DNA from: Candidatus Saccharimonadota bacterium
Lineage (GTDB): Bacteria > Patescibacteriota > Saccharimonadia > Saccharimonadales > Saccharimonadaceae
Length of the DNA stretch: 11,960 nt
Assembly (NCBI GenBank): GCA_002861585.1
Contig: PJQJ01000014.1
Coordinates: forward strand, 1,340 to 13,299
Direction of reading: 5' to 3'
Position 1 is the first letter of the stretch. Each line of letters opens with the position of its first letter. The notes under the pieces were generated by a model that made no database searches, was not told where the DNA came from, and was given only the letters and a program-made list of their open reading frames with translations. Shown piece after piece: positions 5,766 through 11,960 of the stretch. Position numbers and translations under genes: made by a program.

Positions 5766-7301
5766 TTATTTATTGGCGGTCGCAAAACCCTTAGCAACGG
5801 TTTCGGCATTTTTGCGAACAAGCTCGACCAGCTCATCTTCAGGTTTACCACCATTGTTTAGCTCGCGCATCTCTTCTTTGTGATCAGACCAGAGCGATGC
5901 AAGCAGGGCAGCCTGCGCATCTTTGACCTTTTCAACAGGGACAGTATCGAAGACACCGTTATTCACTGCGATAAGACTAACAGTCTGCTCCCAGACACCC
6001 ATTGGCTGGTACTGTGGCTGCTTTAGTAGTTCGGTTAAACGTTGACCGCGGTTAATCTGCTTCTTTGTCTCTTCATCAAGATCAGAACCGAACTGGGCAA
6101 AAGCCGCAAGTTCACGGAACTGGGCAAGTCCGAGGCGAAGGCTACCACTAACACTCTTAACGGCCTTTGTTTGAGCGGAACCACCGACACGGCTTACAGA
6201 AAGACCAACAGAGATAGCCGGTCGAATACCCTGGTAGAACAGATCCGTTTCAAGGAAGATCTGACCATCAGTAATAGAGATAACGTTGGTTGGAACATAA
6301 GCAGAAATATCACCAGCCTGCGTCTCAATAATAGGGAGCGCAGTGAGTGACCCAGCACCAAGATTGTCGCTTAACTTTGCTGCTCGCTCAAGAAGACGAG
6401 AGTGCAAGTAGAAGACATCACCCGGGTAGGCTTCACGTCCTGGTGGACGACGAAGTAGCAGGGACATCTGGCGATAGGCAACAGCGTGCTTCGATAGATC
6501 ATCATAAATAATCAGTGCGTGCTGCTTGTTATCACGGAAGTACTCTCCCATGGCACAACCAGCGTATGGCGCCAGGTAGAGGAGGGAAGCTGGGTCAGAC
6601 GGACCAGTAGCGACCACAATTGTCTGATCCATCACGCCTTCTTCTTTAAGGCGCTCAACGATACGAGCAACGGTAGAGAGTTTCTGACCGATTGCGACGT
6701 AGACGTTAATAACGCCAGTTTTTTGGCGTGCCTGGTTAATCATAGTATCGACAGTGATAGCGGTTTTACCAGTTTGGCGGTCACCAATAATAAGCTCACG
6801 CTGGCCACGACCAATTGGCACCATCGTATCAATCGCCATAAGACCGGTCATCATTGGCTCATGAACGCTCTTACGGTCCATGACACCAGGAGCAGGTCGC
6901 TCGATTGGACCAGTTAGCTTAGCCTCGATTGGACCAAGTCCATCAAGCGGGCGACCAAGCGGGTCAACCACACGACCAAGCAACTCAGGACCAACCGGTA
7001 CTTCAAGTAGCTGTCCGCTGAGGCGCACCTTGGCACCAGCAACAACACCGCTTTCACTACCAAGTAGTACCGCACCAATTTCATCTTCGGTTAGGTTGAG
7101 GGCAAATGCCTCAACGCTGCCGCCGTTCGTTTCGATCGTTACAACTTCGTTGAAACCACAGTTAGTTAAACCATGAATCCAAGCGACGCCGTCACCAACT
7201 CGAGTCACGATACCGACAGTCTCTAGTCCTTCGCTCGCTCGTAGGCTACTAATAGCATCCTCGAGCTCGCGTGAAAGATCTTTGATAGCTAATTCTGCCA
7301 T
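5766..7301 (-). CDS. atpA: ATP synthase F1 subunit alpha
   Basis: Alpha forms the non-catalytic nucleotide sites and gives the arginine finger to the catalytic ones. The 511 residues carry the P-loop GDRQTGKT (173-180), Walker B in ALIIYDDLSKHA (about 262-273), the LLRRPPGREAYPGDVFYLHS block (283-301), and the arginine finger in SVSRVGG (Arg371). The N-terminal region that meets the delta subunit is present. AAGGAG lies about eleven bases upstream of the ATG. It follows atpH after 20 bases. Nothing is missing or unusual in this subunit. Confidence 0.98.
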   Translation of the reverse strand: MAELAIKDLSRELEDAISSLRASEGLETVGIVTRVGDGVAWIHGLTNCGFNEVVTIETNGGSVEAFALNLTEDEIGAVLLGSESGVVAGAKVRLSGQLLEVPVGPELLGRVVDPLGRPLDGLGPIEAKLTGPIERPAPGVMDRKSVHEPMMTGLMAIDTMVPIGRGQRELIIGDRQTGKTAITVDTMINQARQKTGVINVYVAIGQKLSTVARIVERLKEEGVMDQTIVVATGPSDPASLLYLAPYAGCAMGEYFRDNKQHALIIYDDLSKHAVAYRQMSLLLRRPPGREAYPGDVFYLHSRLLERAAKLSDNLGAGSLTALPIIETQAGDISAYVPTNVISITDGQIFLETDLFYQGIRPAISVGLSVSRVGGSAQTKAVKSVSGSLRLGLAQFRELAAFAQFGSDLDEETKKQINRGQRLTELLKQPQYQPMGVWEQTVSLIAVNNGVFDTVPVEKVKDAQAALLASLWSDHKEEMRELNNGGKPEDELVELVRKNAETVAKGFATANK

Positions 7302-7321
7302 CTAATCATTCTCTCCTTTTC

Positions 7322-7711
7322 TTATAACTCTCTTAGTTGTCGCAGCTGCGTGCGGATTGAACTGTCATATTCTGCAGTAGGGGTGCGTATAATCAAGCCA
7401 CCGATCAGGTCTTCGTCGACTGATTCGTTAATTTCAACGTGATCAGACTGTTCTTTGTCGCTAATGAAGCGCGTAATACTCTTTCGGAGACTATCAGTCA
7501 GCGGTCGTGCAGTCACTACTTCGGCAATAACTGAACCGTGCTTCTTAGCAAGAATTTCGGTAATATCTCGGATAAGGAGCTCTGCCTGATCTGCTTGACC
7601 ATGCTCCAGTAAGTACGCTGCCGTGTGGCGCATAAGGTCCTCGTGCGAGACTCCTTTTGCCAGCTCATTAGCGACGTAATCAGCTAGGCGATGTCGCGAC
7701 AATCGCTGCAT
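7322..7711 (-). CDS. atpH: ATP synthase subunit delta, short form
   Basis: Delta (OSCP) ties the top of alpha3-beta3 to the b stalk. The C-terminal domain is recognisable: ARPLT (residues 68-72), VDEDLIGGLIIRT (98-110) and YDSSIRTQLRQL at the end. At 129 residues it is about 50 shorter than a usual delta; the loss is in the N-terminal helical bundle, of which only about 60 residues remain. A missed start is excluded, because the TAG stop of atpF lies in the same frame one codon upstream. GGAGG sits about eleven bases before the ATG, inside atpF. The assignment rests on the C-terminal motifs and the gene order. Confidence 0.88.
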   Translation of the reverse strand: MQRLSRHRLADYVANELAKGVSHEDLMRHTAAYLLEHGQADQAELLIRDITEILAKKHGSVIAEVVTARPLTDSLRKSITRFISDKEQSDHVEINESVDEDLIGGLIIRTPTAEYDSSIRTQLRQLREL

Positions 7712-7714
7712 AGG

Positions 7715-8263
7715 CTATCGAGCCTCCCCAAGTGCACTTTCAATCAAAGATGCGTCACGTTTTTGGTCGATTTTTTCTTTGATAATCTTCTCGGTCGCAA
7801 GAGCAACTAGTTCACGTGTTTCACTTCGAAGTGCGGCTCGAGCTGCGGTAACGTCCTGTTCAAGCTGGGCTTTAGCATCACTGACAATACGATCAGCACG
7901 CTTACGAGCCTTGCTCTCAGCGTCCTCAACCATTGCAAGCGCCTCTTTGTGGGCAGTCGCAACAATCTCGTCGGCTTGAGCGCGAGCCTCCTTGAACATC
8001 TTATTGACGTCCGATTCAGCAGCAGCAGCCTTTTCTTTGGCCACTTCAGCAGCCTTCGTTCCTTGTTCGATTGCGGCTTGTCGATCATCGATGGCTTTCA
8101 CCATTGAAGGGTAGACAAATTTCTTCAAAAAGAACACGAGTACCAAAAACGCGATGCCTTGCAACAGTAGCAGCTTCCAGTCGATTCCAAGCGCTTCAAA
8201 GAAGCCAGGCTTCGCAGCTGTTTGGCCGTGTGTTTCGACTGCAAATTGTAACAGGGTTTGCAT
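7715..8263 (-). CDS. atpF: ATP synthase Fo subunit b
   Basis: Subunit b is the membrane-anchored peripheral stalk. Of 182 residues, about 20 lead into one membrane helix (roughly 30-50, LLLLQGIAFLVLVFFLKKFV). After it comes a long, charged, alanine-rich coiled coil (AAEVAKEKAAAAESDV onward) with the common FVYPSMVKAIDDRQ linker. The C-terminus would contact delta. AAAGG precedes the start by about nine bases. It lies 21 bases after atpE, and its stop is one codon before the atpH start in the same frame. There is a single b gene and no b' copy, so a b2 homodimer is expected. Confidence 0.95.
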   Translation of the reverse strand: MQTLLQFAVETHGQTAAKPGFFEALGIDWKLLLLQGIAFLVLVFFLKKFVYPSMVKAIDDRQAAIEQGTKAAEVAKEKAAAAESDVNKMFKEARAQADEIVATAHKEALAMVEDAESKARKRADRIVSDAKAQLEQDVTAARAALRSETRELVALATEKIIKEKIDQKRDASLIESALGEAR

Positions 8264-8284
8264 GGCTTATACCTTTACTTTCTT

Positions 8285-8506
8285 TTATTCACCAACAATG
8301 ATTGGGGCAATAATAGCGACAATGATCGCGATGATAGCCAAGGCATCAACAAATGAGATACCAAGGATCATAAGTGTTCGGATTTCACCGATCTTCTCTG
8401 GGTTACGGCCAGCTGCGTTAAGAGCAGCAGCACCAACCATACCAGCACCAATTGCTGCAAGGCCGGCTGCGATTGCATAGGTTAAACCGAATGCTAAAAC
8501 TTCCAT
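8285..8506 (-). CDS. atpE: ATP synthase Fo subunit c (ring, proton-type)
   Basis: Subunit c forms the rotor ring that carries ions. This 73-residue hairpin has two membrane helices (about 5-29 and 45-70) joined by the polar loop AGRNPEKIGEI. The ion-binding carboxylate is Asp54 in SFVDALAII, as in E. coli (Asp61), rather than the more common Glu. In helix 1 the position of the sodium-specific Gln, counted back from the loop Arg, is Ala21, and the Glu-Ser pair of sodium rings is absent, so proton coupling is inferred. AAGGAG lies nine bases upstream of the ATG, a strong site that fits the high copy number of c. Confidence 0.97.
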   Translation of the reverse strand: MEVLAFGLTYAIAAGLAAIGAGMVGAAALNAAGRNPEKIGEIRTLMILGISFVDALAIIAIIVAIIAPIIVGE

Positions 8507-8534
8507 TTATTTTATCTCCTTAATTTTTTCCTTA

Positions 8535-9368
8535 TTAACTATCATTCCCACCGGAGGCCAGGATAGGCTTCTTAGCTTCAGCAGGTTTGGAATGATCATC
8601 ATCAGTGGTGTGGTGCATAGTACCCAGAGATACGAATACGACAGTCAACATAAAGAAGACGTAACTCTGAATTGCACCGATAAACAGCTCGAATACCATA
8701 AAGAAGGGAAGGGCAATTGGCGAGAAGTTTTGGGTAAGAAAGGCAACCATCACCAGGAGCACCTCACCGGCAAATACGTTACCAAACAGACGAAGGCTAA
8801 GCGCAGTTAAGCGAGAGAATTCAGCAATGAGCTCCAATATGCCTTCAAAAGCACCGGCAGGATCTTTGAATGGATTGCGCAGGTAACGAGTAGCGTTCCC
8901 AAAAAAACCATGCACCTTAATGGCGTACACCTGAGCTGCGACCATACTAATAATCGCCAGTGCAAAAGTAACATTAAGGTCGGCGGCAAGCCCACGGAAG
9001 AATGGAATACCGTTATACGTAACCGGACCGACGAACGGCAGAATACCAAGATAGTAGTTGGTAATAATAAAGAAGAACAGAGTGATAGCAAGTGGCGCTA
9101 ACTGTCGGGCTCGCTTTTTATCACCCATAACCTCTTCAACCGTCGTTAGCAGCATCTCGAAGATCCACTGCATAAACAGGACAAAGCGATTCTTGCTGCC
9201 ACGTTGAATAGATTTAGCGAGCCACAGACCGGTCGTAATTATTAGAATATAGCTAATAATACCTAACGTCATTGAGTTCGTAATAGGGAAGTTACCAATG
9301 GAAAATAACTCTTCCGCAGGAAGGCTGACATGAGGCGTTTGTTCAACTGCGAATAGTCTTGGAATCAT
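8535..9368 (-). CDS. atpB: ATP synthase Fo subunit a
   Basis: Subunit a is the stator channel that brings protons to the c-ring. The 277 residues contain at least five hydrophobic spans. The essential arginine is Arg193 in LSLRLFGNVFAGE. The conserved ADLNVTFALA (129-138) and the last helix FELFIGAIQSYVFFMLTVVF with Gln234 are also present. The C-terminal tail (HHTTDDDHSKPAEAKKP) is hydrophilic and longer than in E. coli, and is probably outside the membrane. Its ATG overlaps the TGA of the upstream gene (ATGA), so the two are likely translationally coupled. Confidence 0.96.
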   Translation of the reverse strand: MIPRLFAVEQTPHVSLPAEELFSIGNFPITNSMTLGIISYILIITTGLWLAKSIQRGSKNRFVLFMQWIFEMLLTTVEEVMGDKKRARQLAPLAITLFFFIITNYYLGILPFVGPVTYNGIPFFRGLAADLNVTFALAIISMVAAQVYAIKVHGFFGNATRYLRNPFKDPAGAFEGILELIAEFSRLTALSLRLFGNVFAGEVLLVMVAFLTQNFSPIALPFFMVFELFIGAIQSYVFFMLTVVFVSLGTMHHTTDDDHSKPAEAKKPILASGGNDS

Positions 9369-9625
9369 TCTTTACCCTTATCGATTCTTTTAATTTGTAC
9401 ATAGATTAACAGGATTGAGAGTAAGATACCGCCGAGTGTTCCGCCAACGAGCAGCCACGGGCGAGTACCAAATTTATTATCAGCCCACAGACCAAGTAGC
9501 AGTCCACCAATAGTCGGAGCAAATAATCGCCAGGTCGTATCGGCTAAAGTAGCAAGCAATAAAACGACCGTCTGTTTCGACGGTGTCGTAGAAGCTTCTG
9601 GTTCGGGCTTCTTATCTGATGGCAT
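9365..9625 (-). CDS. AtpZ/AtpI-like small membrane protein, first gene of the atp operon
   Basis: This 86-residue protein fits the AtpZ/AtpI family (ATPase gene 1), which precedes Fo genes in many bacteria and is linked to c-ring assembly or cation handling. A polar N-terminus with KKPEPE is followed by two hydrophobic segments: about 20-47 (ending GGLLLGLWAD) and 57-77 (WLLVGGTLGGILLSILLIYV). The turn between them reads NKFGTRPW, close to the family's 'D-x-x-x-G-T-x-P-W' hairpin. Two spans and small size favour AtpZ over four-span AtpI. It overlaps atpB by four bases. A promoter lies directly upstream with only about four leader bases. Confidence 0.85.
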   Translation of the reverse strand: MPSDKKPEPEASTTPSKQTVVLLLATLADTTWRLFAPTIGGLLLGLWADNKFGTRPWLLVGGTLGGILLSILLIYVQIKRIDKGKE

Positions 9626-9845
9626 TTACTCTTTTAGTATAGCAACCATAATCTCGTCCCGCAACAAACAAAAAGCTTAGAATCACATGCAAGTACATAA
9701 TCAAAAAGAAGTGGCTAGACGAATGTTTTAGTACTGACCATGCTCCGAGCAACGTTAGCGCTTAAGAACACTCTCTTACTAATAAGGACCATCAGAAACA
9801 GAAGAGGGGCCGGAGTAGGGCATCGTGAATAAACCAGATTTTTGA
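9626..9845 (-). other. 220-base spacer upstream of the atp operon
   Basis: Apart from the promoter at 9636-9664 I see no gene, tRNA or strong hairpin here. No clear terminator follows the upstream minus-strand gene, so read-through into the operon cannot be excluded. Confidence 0.5.
9636..9664 (-). promoter_or_regulatory. Promoter of the ATP synthase operon
   Basis: On the minus strand TTGCGG (9664-9659) and TATACT (9641-9636) are 17 bases apart, giving a predicted start near 9629, about four bases before the first ATG. The -35 box is weak (3 of 6) and the -10 box good (5 of 6). There is no Shine-Dalgarno sequence, so the first gene is effectively leaderless. Confidence 0.5.
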
Positions 9846-10763
9846 CTAAAAGAAAAGAACAGTATTAAGATGTGCGTCCGCAGGAGACTGCTTAGAAGTA
9901 ACATCCGTAGAGGTTACTTGCCAAACCCCATCCTGCTTAGCAAGAGCAATTTGACGTACCGATGATACCTCTTTACCATCACCGACAGCTGAAAACTTAT
10001 ACTCAAACGTTGCGCTACTAGCATTAACATCCACTGTTTTGACAAAAGAAAAGTCTACTTCATCATAGTGCTTACGCGCTTCACTACAGCGGCGGCTTGC
10101 CTCTTCGGCCGACACATTACCAGCTTTAATCATAAGATCATTTGTTACTAGTTCCTGTACGCGTGAAAAGTTACATGCAACAACTGCATTAGCAAGTTGT
10201 TGAGCTGTATTTTTAGCCTGTGCTTCATCACTCGAAAGTAGTGAAGCAAGCGGCGAAGCCATCATCTGCTGTTCAATACGAGCAGTAATCCTTTGCTGTT
10301 CCCCTGATGGGCGAGTAAAGATATACGCAGCAAGACCGGCGGCTGTTAACACAGCCAGAGCGACAAGCGTCAGGATAAAGACCTTTAGGTAGTGGACAAA
10401 CCCCTTGTCACTTATAGGTATTCGTGATTTGGCCTCTTCGTTGGCCTGTTCATCAATTGCATCTTGACCCTCGAGTGGCGGCGGGGGAGGTGGGCCTGCC
10501 TTTTCATTTGCCCAAGGATTTTGAGCCTCTTGACGAAAACCGCCGCTATCGAGTTCGGTGGTCGGCACCGAGGCGCTCGCGACACTTGGTGAGCTTGTAT
10601 AAGCACCATCATCAAACTCAGATTCTTGCGGAACATCTCCTTCATCTTTCGGATCCTCAACTTCAAACGAATGAAGCGGCTGAATACTAAGCGGCTTTTT
10701 ATAAGTGAGCGTTGACGATGCGCTCTCAGGCTGAGTTGGCTGGGTTGGGTCTTGAGGTTTCAT
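9846..10763 (-). CDS. Membrane-anchored protein with proline-rich cytoplasmic tail and outer NTF2-like domain
   Basis: The 305 residues fall into three parts. Residues 1-120 are polar, acidic and Pro/Ser-rich with a six-proline run (91-96), probably disordered and cytoplasmic. One membrane helix spans about 127-149 (VFILTLVALAVLTAAGLAAY). Residues 155-305 form an outer domain with an alpha-helical start, two cysteines (197 and 226) that could form a disulphide, and a sheet end (ATFEYKFSAVGDGKE, then QIALAKQDGVWQVTS). That ending is typical of NTF2-like/DUF4878-type stress or lipoprotein domains. No enzyme motif is visible. The orientation is type II (N-in). It diverges from the Cys/His-rich gene at 10868. 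The start has no Shine-Dalgarno sequence. The function is unknown; the domain match is by pattern only. Confidence 0.7.
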   Translation of the reverse strand: MKPQDPTQPTQPESASSTLTYKKPLSIQPLHSFEVEDPKDEGDVPQESEFDDGAYTSSPSVASASVPTTELDSGGFRQEAQNPWANEKAGPPPPPPLEGQDAIDEQANEEAKSRIPISDKGFVHYLKVFILTLVALAVLTAAGLAAYIFTRPSGEQQRITARIEQQMMASPLASLLSSDEAQAKNTAQQLANAVVACNFSRVQELVTNDLMIKAGNVSAEEASRRCSEARKHYDEVDFSFVKTVDVNASSATFEYKFSAVGDGKEVSSVRQIALAKQDGVWQVTSTDVTSKQSPADAHLNTVLFF

Positions 10764-10794
10764 TTATTGTGTTTATGTTTAACTTCTTGCCAAC

Positions 10795-10805
10795 ACTATA
10801 CTATA
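10795..10805 (-). promoter_or_regulatory. Candidate -10 boxes upstream of the 9846-10763 gene
   Basis: Two overlapping TATAGT hexamers on the minus strand (10805-10800 and 10800-10795) would start transcripts 24 to 29 bases before the ATG. No good -35 box is found at the right distance, so this is a weak call. Confidence 0.3.
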
Positions 10806-10867
10806 GGTCCCCGTGAAAATGCGAATTTTTATCGAATGAAATTTTAAGGCATGCCATACTATAAGGT

Positions 10868-11083
10868 ATGCCTCGCAGAAATCCACCACGCCAGAACGTA
10901 CCATCAGGAAAGAGCCCTCTCTTTGCTCAGAACTGTGATCACAAAAAGCGCTACACTAGCGAAGCAGAAGCTGAGCAGATAAAGGAACATCAAGAGCTGC
11001 TAACAATGGGGCTTGAGCTGCGAGTGTATCGCTGCCCGATACCGGGATGTGGCGGCTACCATCTGACTCGGGTAAAGGAGTAA
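10868..11083 (+). CDS. Small Cys/His-rich (zinc ribbon-like) protein, 71 residues
   Basis: Two candidate metal-binding knuckles stand out: Cys23 and His25 in NCDHKKRYTSEAEA, and Cys56, Cys61 and His65 in YRCPIPGCGGYHLT. Between them lies a charged helix (EAEAEQIKEHQELL). This layout, a 'C-x-H-K-x-x-Y' start and a 'C-P-x-x-x-C-G-x-Y-H-L-T' end, is one I associate with short unnamed proteins of actinobacteria, phages and CPR genomes; that is recollection, not a search. A single zinc ion held by both halves is inferred. The basic N-terminus (PRRNPPRQN) could bind nucleic acid. A TACTAT box at 10857-10862 predicts a start within a base of the ATG, so it is probably leaderless. The glutaredoxin gene follows after 51 bases. 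Confidence 0.7.
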   Translation: MPRRNPPRQNVPSGKSPLFAQNCDHKKRYTSEAEAEQIKEHQELLTMGLELRVYRCPIPGCGGYHLTRVKE

Positions 11084-11134
11084 TTATTTATCCATTTGTG
11101 CTATACTATATAAAGTAAAGTAAGGAGCCTTATA

Positions 11135-11389
11135 ATGAGCGACACAGCAGCTAATACAGTAACCGTCTACAGTACTTCTTGGTGTGGTTTTTGCAAAATG
11201 GCAAAGCAATATCTTGATAGCAAAGATGTAGCTTACGATGAAAAGAACATTGAACAAGATGCAGCAGCATATAAAGAACTTATGGATAAACTCGGTGGTA
11301 ACTTCCGTGGCGTTCCCGTTATAGACGTGAACGGTGAAATCATCCTCGGTTTTGACCGCCCAAAAATCGACGCAGCGCTTGCGTCTTAA
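11135..11389 (+). CDS. Glutaredoxin-like thiol-disulphide oxidoreductase
   Basis: This 84-residue protein has the thioredoxin-fold pattern of glutaredoxin/NrdH/mycoredoxin. Strand VTVYSTSWCGFC brings the dithiol Cys17-Gly-Phe-Cys20, then comes the helix KMAKQYLDSK. The cis-proline is Pro61 in RGVPVIDVNG, and IILGFDRPKI closes the sheet. WCGFC resembles mycoredoxin and thioredoxin-like sites more than the CPYC of classic glutaredoxins, so the reductant (glutathione, another thiol or thioredoxin reductase) cannot be told. AAGGAG lies seven bases before the ATG. TATACT boxes near 11102-11107 may give it its own promoter. Its TAA overlaps the stop of the convergent ABC-F gene (TTAA), and its last codons contain that gene's terminator. 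Confidence 0.92.
   Translation: MSDTAANTVTVYSTSWCGFCKMAKQYLDSKDVAYDEKNIEQDAAAYKELMDKLGGNFRGVPVIDVNGEIILGFDRPKIDAALAS
11362..11385 (-). terminator. Intrinsic terminator of the ABC-F gene
   Basis: On the minus strand GACGCA (11385-11380) pairs with TGCGTC (11374-11369) around a five-base loop, followed by GA and five T residues (11366-11362), directly after the ABC-F stop codon. It lies inside the 3' end of the glutaredoxin coding sequence. The plus strand has no T run after the hairpin. Confidence 0.6.
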
Positions 11390-11960
11390 GCACCAACCTT
11401 CAGGACCGTGCCTCCGACAGCTTGTCTGAAGTAGCCGTCGTGACTGACAAATAGAACCGCGCCGCTGAAATTATGTAGCGCGGTTTCTAGTTGTTCGATA
11501 CTAGGTAGGTCAAGATGGTTTGTCGGCTCATCAAGAATCAGAAGCTGCGGCGAGGTTGCCAACATAGATATTAACTGTAGCCGTGCTTTTTGTCCGCCAC
11601 TGAGCTGGCTAACGAGCAACTGCCCGTCCTGGCTTGGGTTAAACAAGTAATCACTTAGCAGCTGCATCACTTTTTGTGTCGTAATGCCAAGGCCTTTTTC
11701 GCGGTAGAGTAGCTCAATCGCCTCCAAAAGGGGTGTCTGCAGGTACTTTTTAGAGATCTCTTGCTCATACGTGCCTACGCTCATACTTGGTTCGGCAAAG
11801 AGATCGCCCTCGAGTAGGGTTGCTGACTTTTGCTTATCTTTGGCTTGCAATATGGCCCTTATAAGTGTCGTCTTACCGGCGCCGTTACGGCCACGAAGCT
11901 CAAGCCGTTCGCCTTCACGCAGCTGAAATGTGAGCCCCTCAAAGAGGGGCGTTTCGCCAT
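11386..11960 (-). CDS. ABC-F family ATPase, C-terminal nucleotide-binding domain (partial)
   Basis: The frame is open to the right edge, so only the last 190 residues are seen. They form a complete second ABC domain: Walker A GRNGAGKT, signature LSGGQKARLQ, Walker B LLILDEPTNHLD and H-loop VLFVSHDGYF. The DEPTNHLD form and the absence of membrane spans mark ABC-F proteins, soluble twin-ATPases that act on the ribosome (Uup, EttA, YdiF or antibiotic-protection types). The protein ends only about a dozen residues after the H-loop, so it lacks the C-terminal extension of Uup or some resistance types. Which subfamily it is depends on the linker outside the window. The stop overlaps the glutaredoxin stop by four bases. 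Confidence 0.92.
   Translation of the reverse strand, partial: GETPLFEGLTFQLREGERLELRGRNGAGKTTLIRAILQAKDKQKSATLLEGDLFAEPSMSVGTYEQEISKKYLQTPLLEAIELLYREKGLGITTQKVMQLLSDYLFNPSQDGQLLVSQLSGGQKARLQLISMLATSPQLLILDEPTNHLDLPSIEQLETALHNFSGAVLFVSHDGYFRQAVGGTVLKVGA
11455..11488 (+). terminator. Possible terminator of the glutaredoxin gene
   Basis: AACCGCGC (11455-11462) pairs with GCGCGGTT (11478-11485) across a 15-base loop, and a T-rich but broken tract (TCTAGTTGTT) follows. It lies about 65 bases past the glutaredoxin stop, inside the ABC-F gene. The weak T tract keeps confidence low. Confidence 0.3.

Noticed and set aside
9710..9735. GGCTAGACGAATG resembling the RNase P 3' core (GGCCTAGATGAATG)
   Set aside because: No ACAGAA follows and the required upstream 300 bases would be the AtpZ/AtpI-like coding region; a chance match.
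1..11960. CRISPR array, insertion sequence, tRNA or rRNA gene, defence system
   Set aside because: No regularly spaced repeats, transposase motifs, tRNA cloverleaf or rRNA core were seen on either strand.

Overview
The window looks like a piece of a small, tightly packed bacterial chromosome. The best guess is a Patescibacteria/CPR genome, probably Candidatus Saccharibacteria (TM7). This rests on the very short spacers, several leaderless starts, a complete but slightly reduced F-type ATP synthase operon with a short delta subunit, tiny Cys/His proteins ending in a 'GGYHLT'-type motif, and standard stop codons. The lineage is an inference from gene content, not from a marker gene.

Left end (1-688): no credible protein gene. 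A strong sigma70-type promoter (TTGACT, 17 bp, TATATT) is followed by about 555 bases packed with hairpins, ending in a GC-rich helix and eight T residues. I read this as one large independently transcribed structured RNA on the + strand (about 51-605). I could not match it by eye to tmRNA, RNase P RNA or 6S RNA, and it is the most novel item here. A back-to-back hairpin (634-661) ends the converging minus-strand gene.

Region 689-2912: a minus-strand gene with metal-ligand motifs resembling the cadmium/zeta class of carbonic anhydrases. It diverges, from promoters whose -35 boxes nearly touch, from a plus-strand gene of unknown function (1890-2339). A second unknown plus-strand gene (2382-2912) follows with its own promoter.

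Region 2909-9625 (minus strand): a nine-gene F1Fo ATP synthase operon, read as AtpZ/AtpI-like, atpB, atpE, atpF, atpH, atpA, atpG, atpD, atpC. Fo (a, c, b) and F1 (delta, alpha, gamma, beta, epsilon) are all present. The c subunit has an Asp carboxylate and lacks the sodium-type glutamine, so proton coupling is expected. Spacing is -4 to 28 bases except for a 144-base structured spacer before atpC. The operon starts at a nearly leaderless promoter (9636-9664) and appears to end at an intrinsic terminator lying inside the 3' coding end of the convergent gene 2382-2912.

Region 9846-11960: a membrane-anchored proline-rich protein with an outer NTF2-like domain (minus), a 71-residue Cys/His-rich protein (plus), a glutaredoxin (plus), and the C-terminal half of an ABC-F ATPase (minus), which runs off the right edge. 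The glutaredoxin/ABC-F junction repeats the layout of the atpC junction: four-base stop-codon overlap, with the minus-strand terminator embedded in the plus-strand gene.
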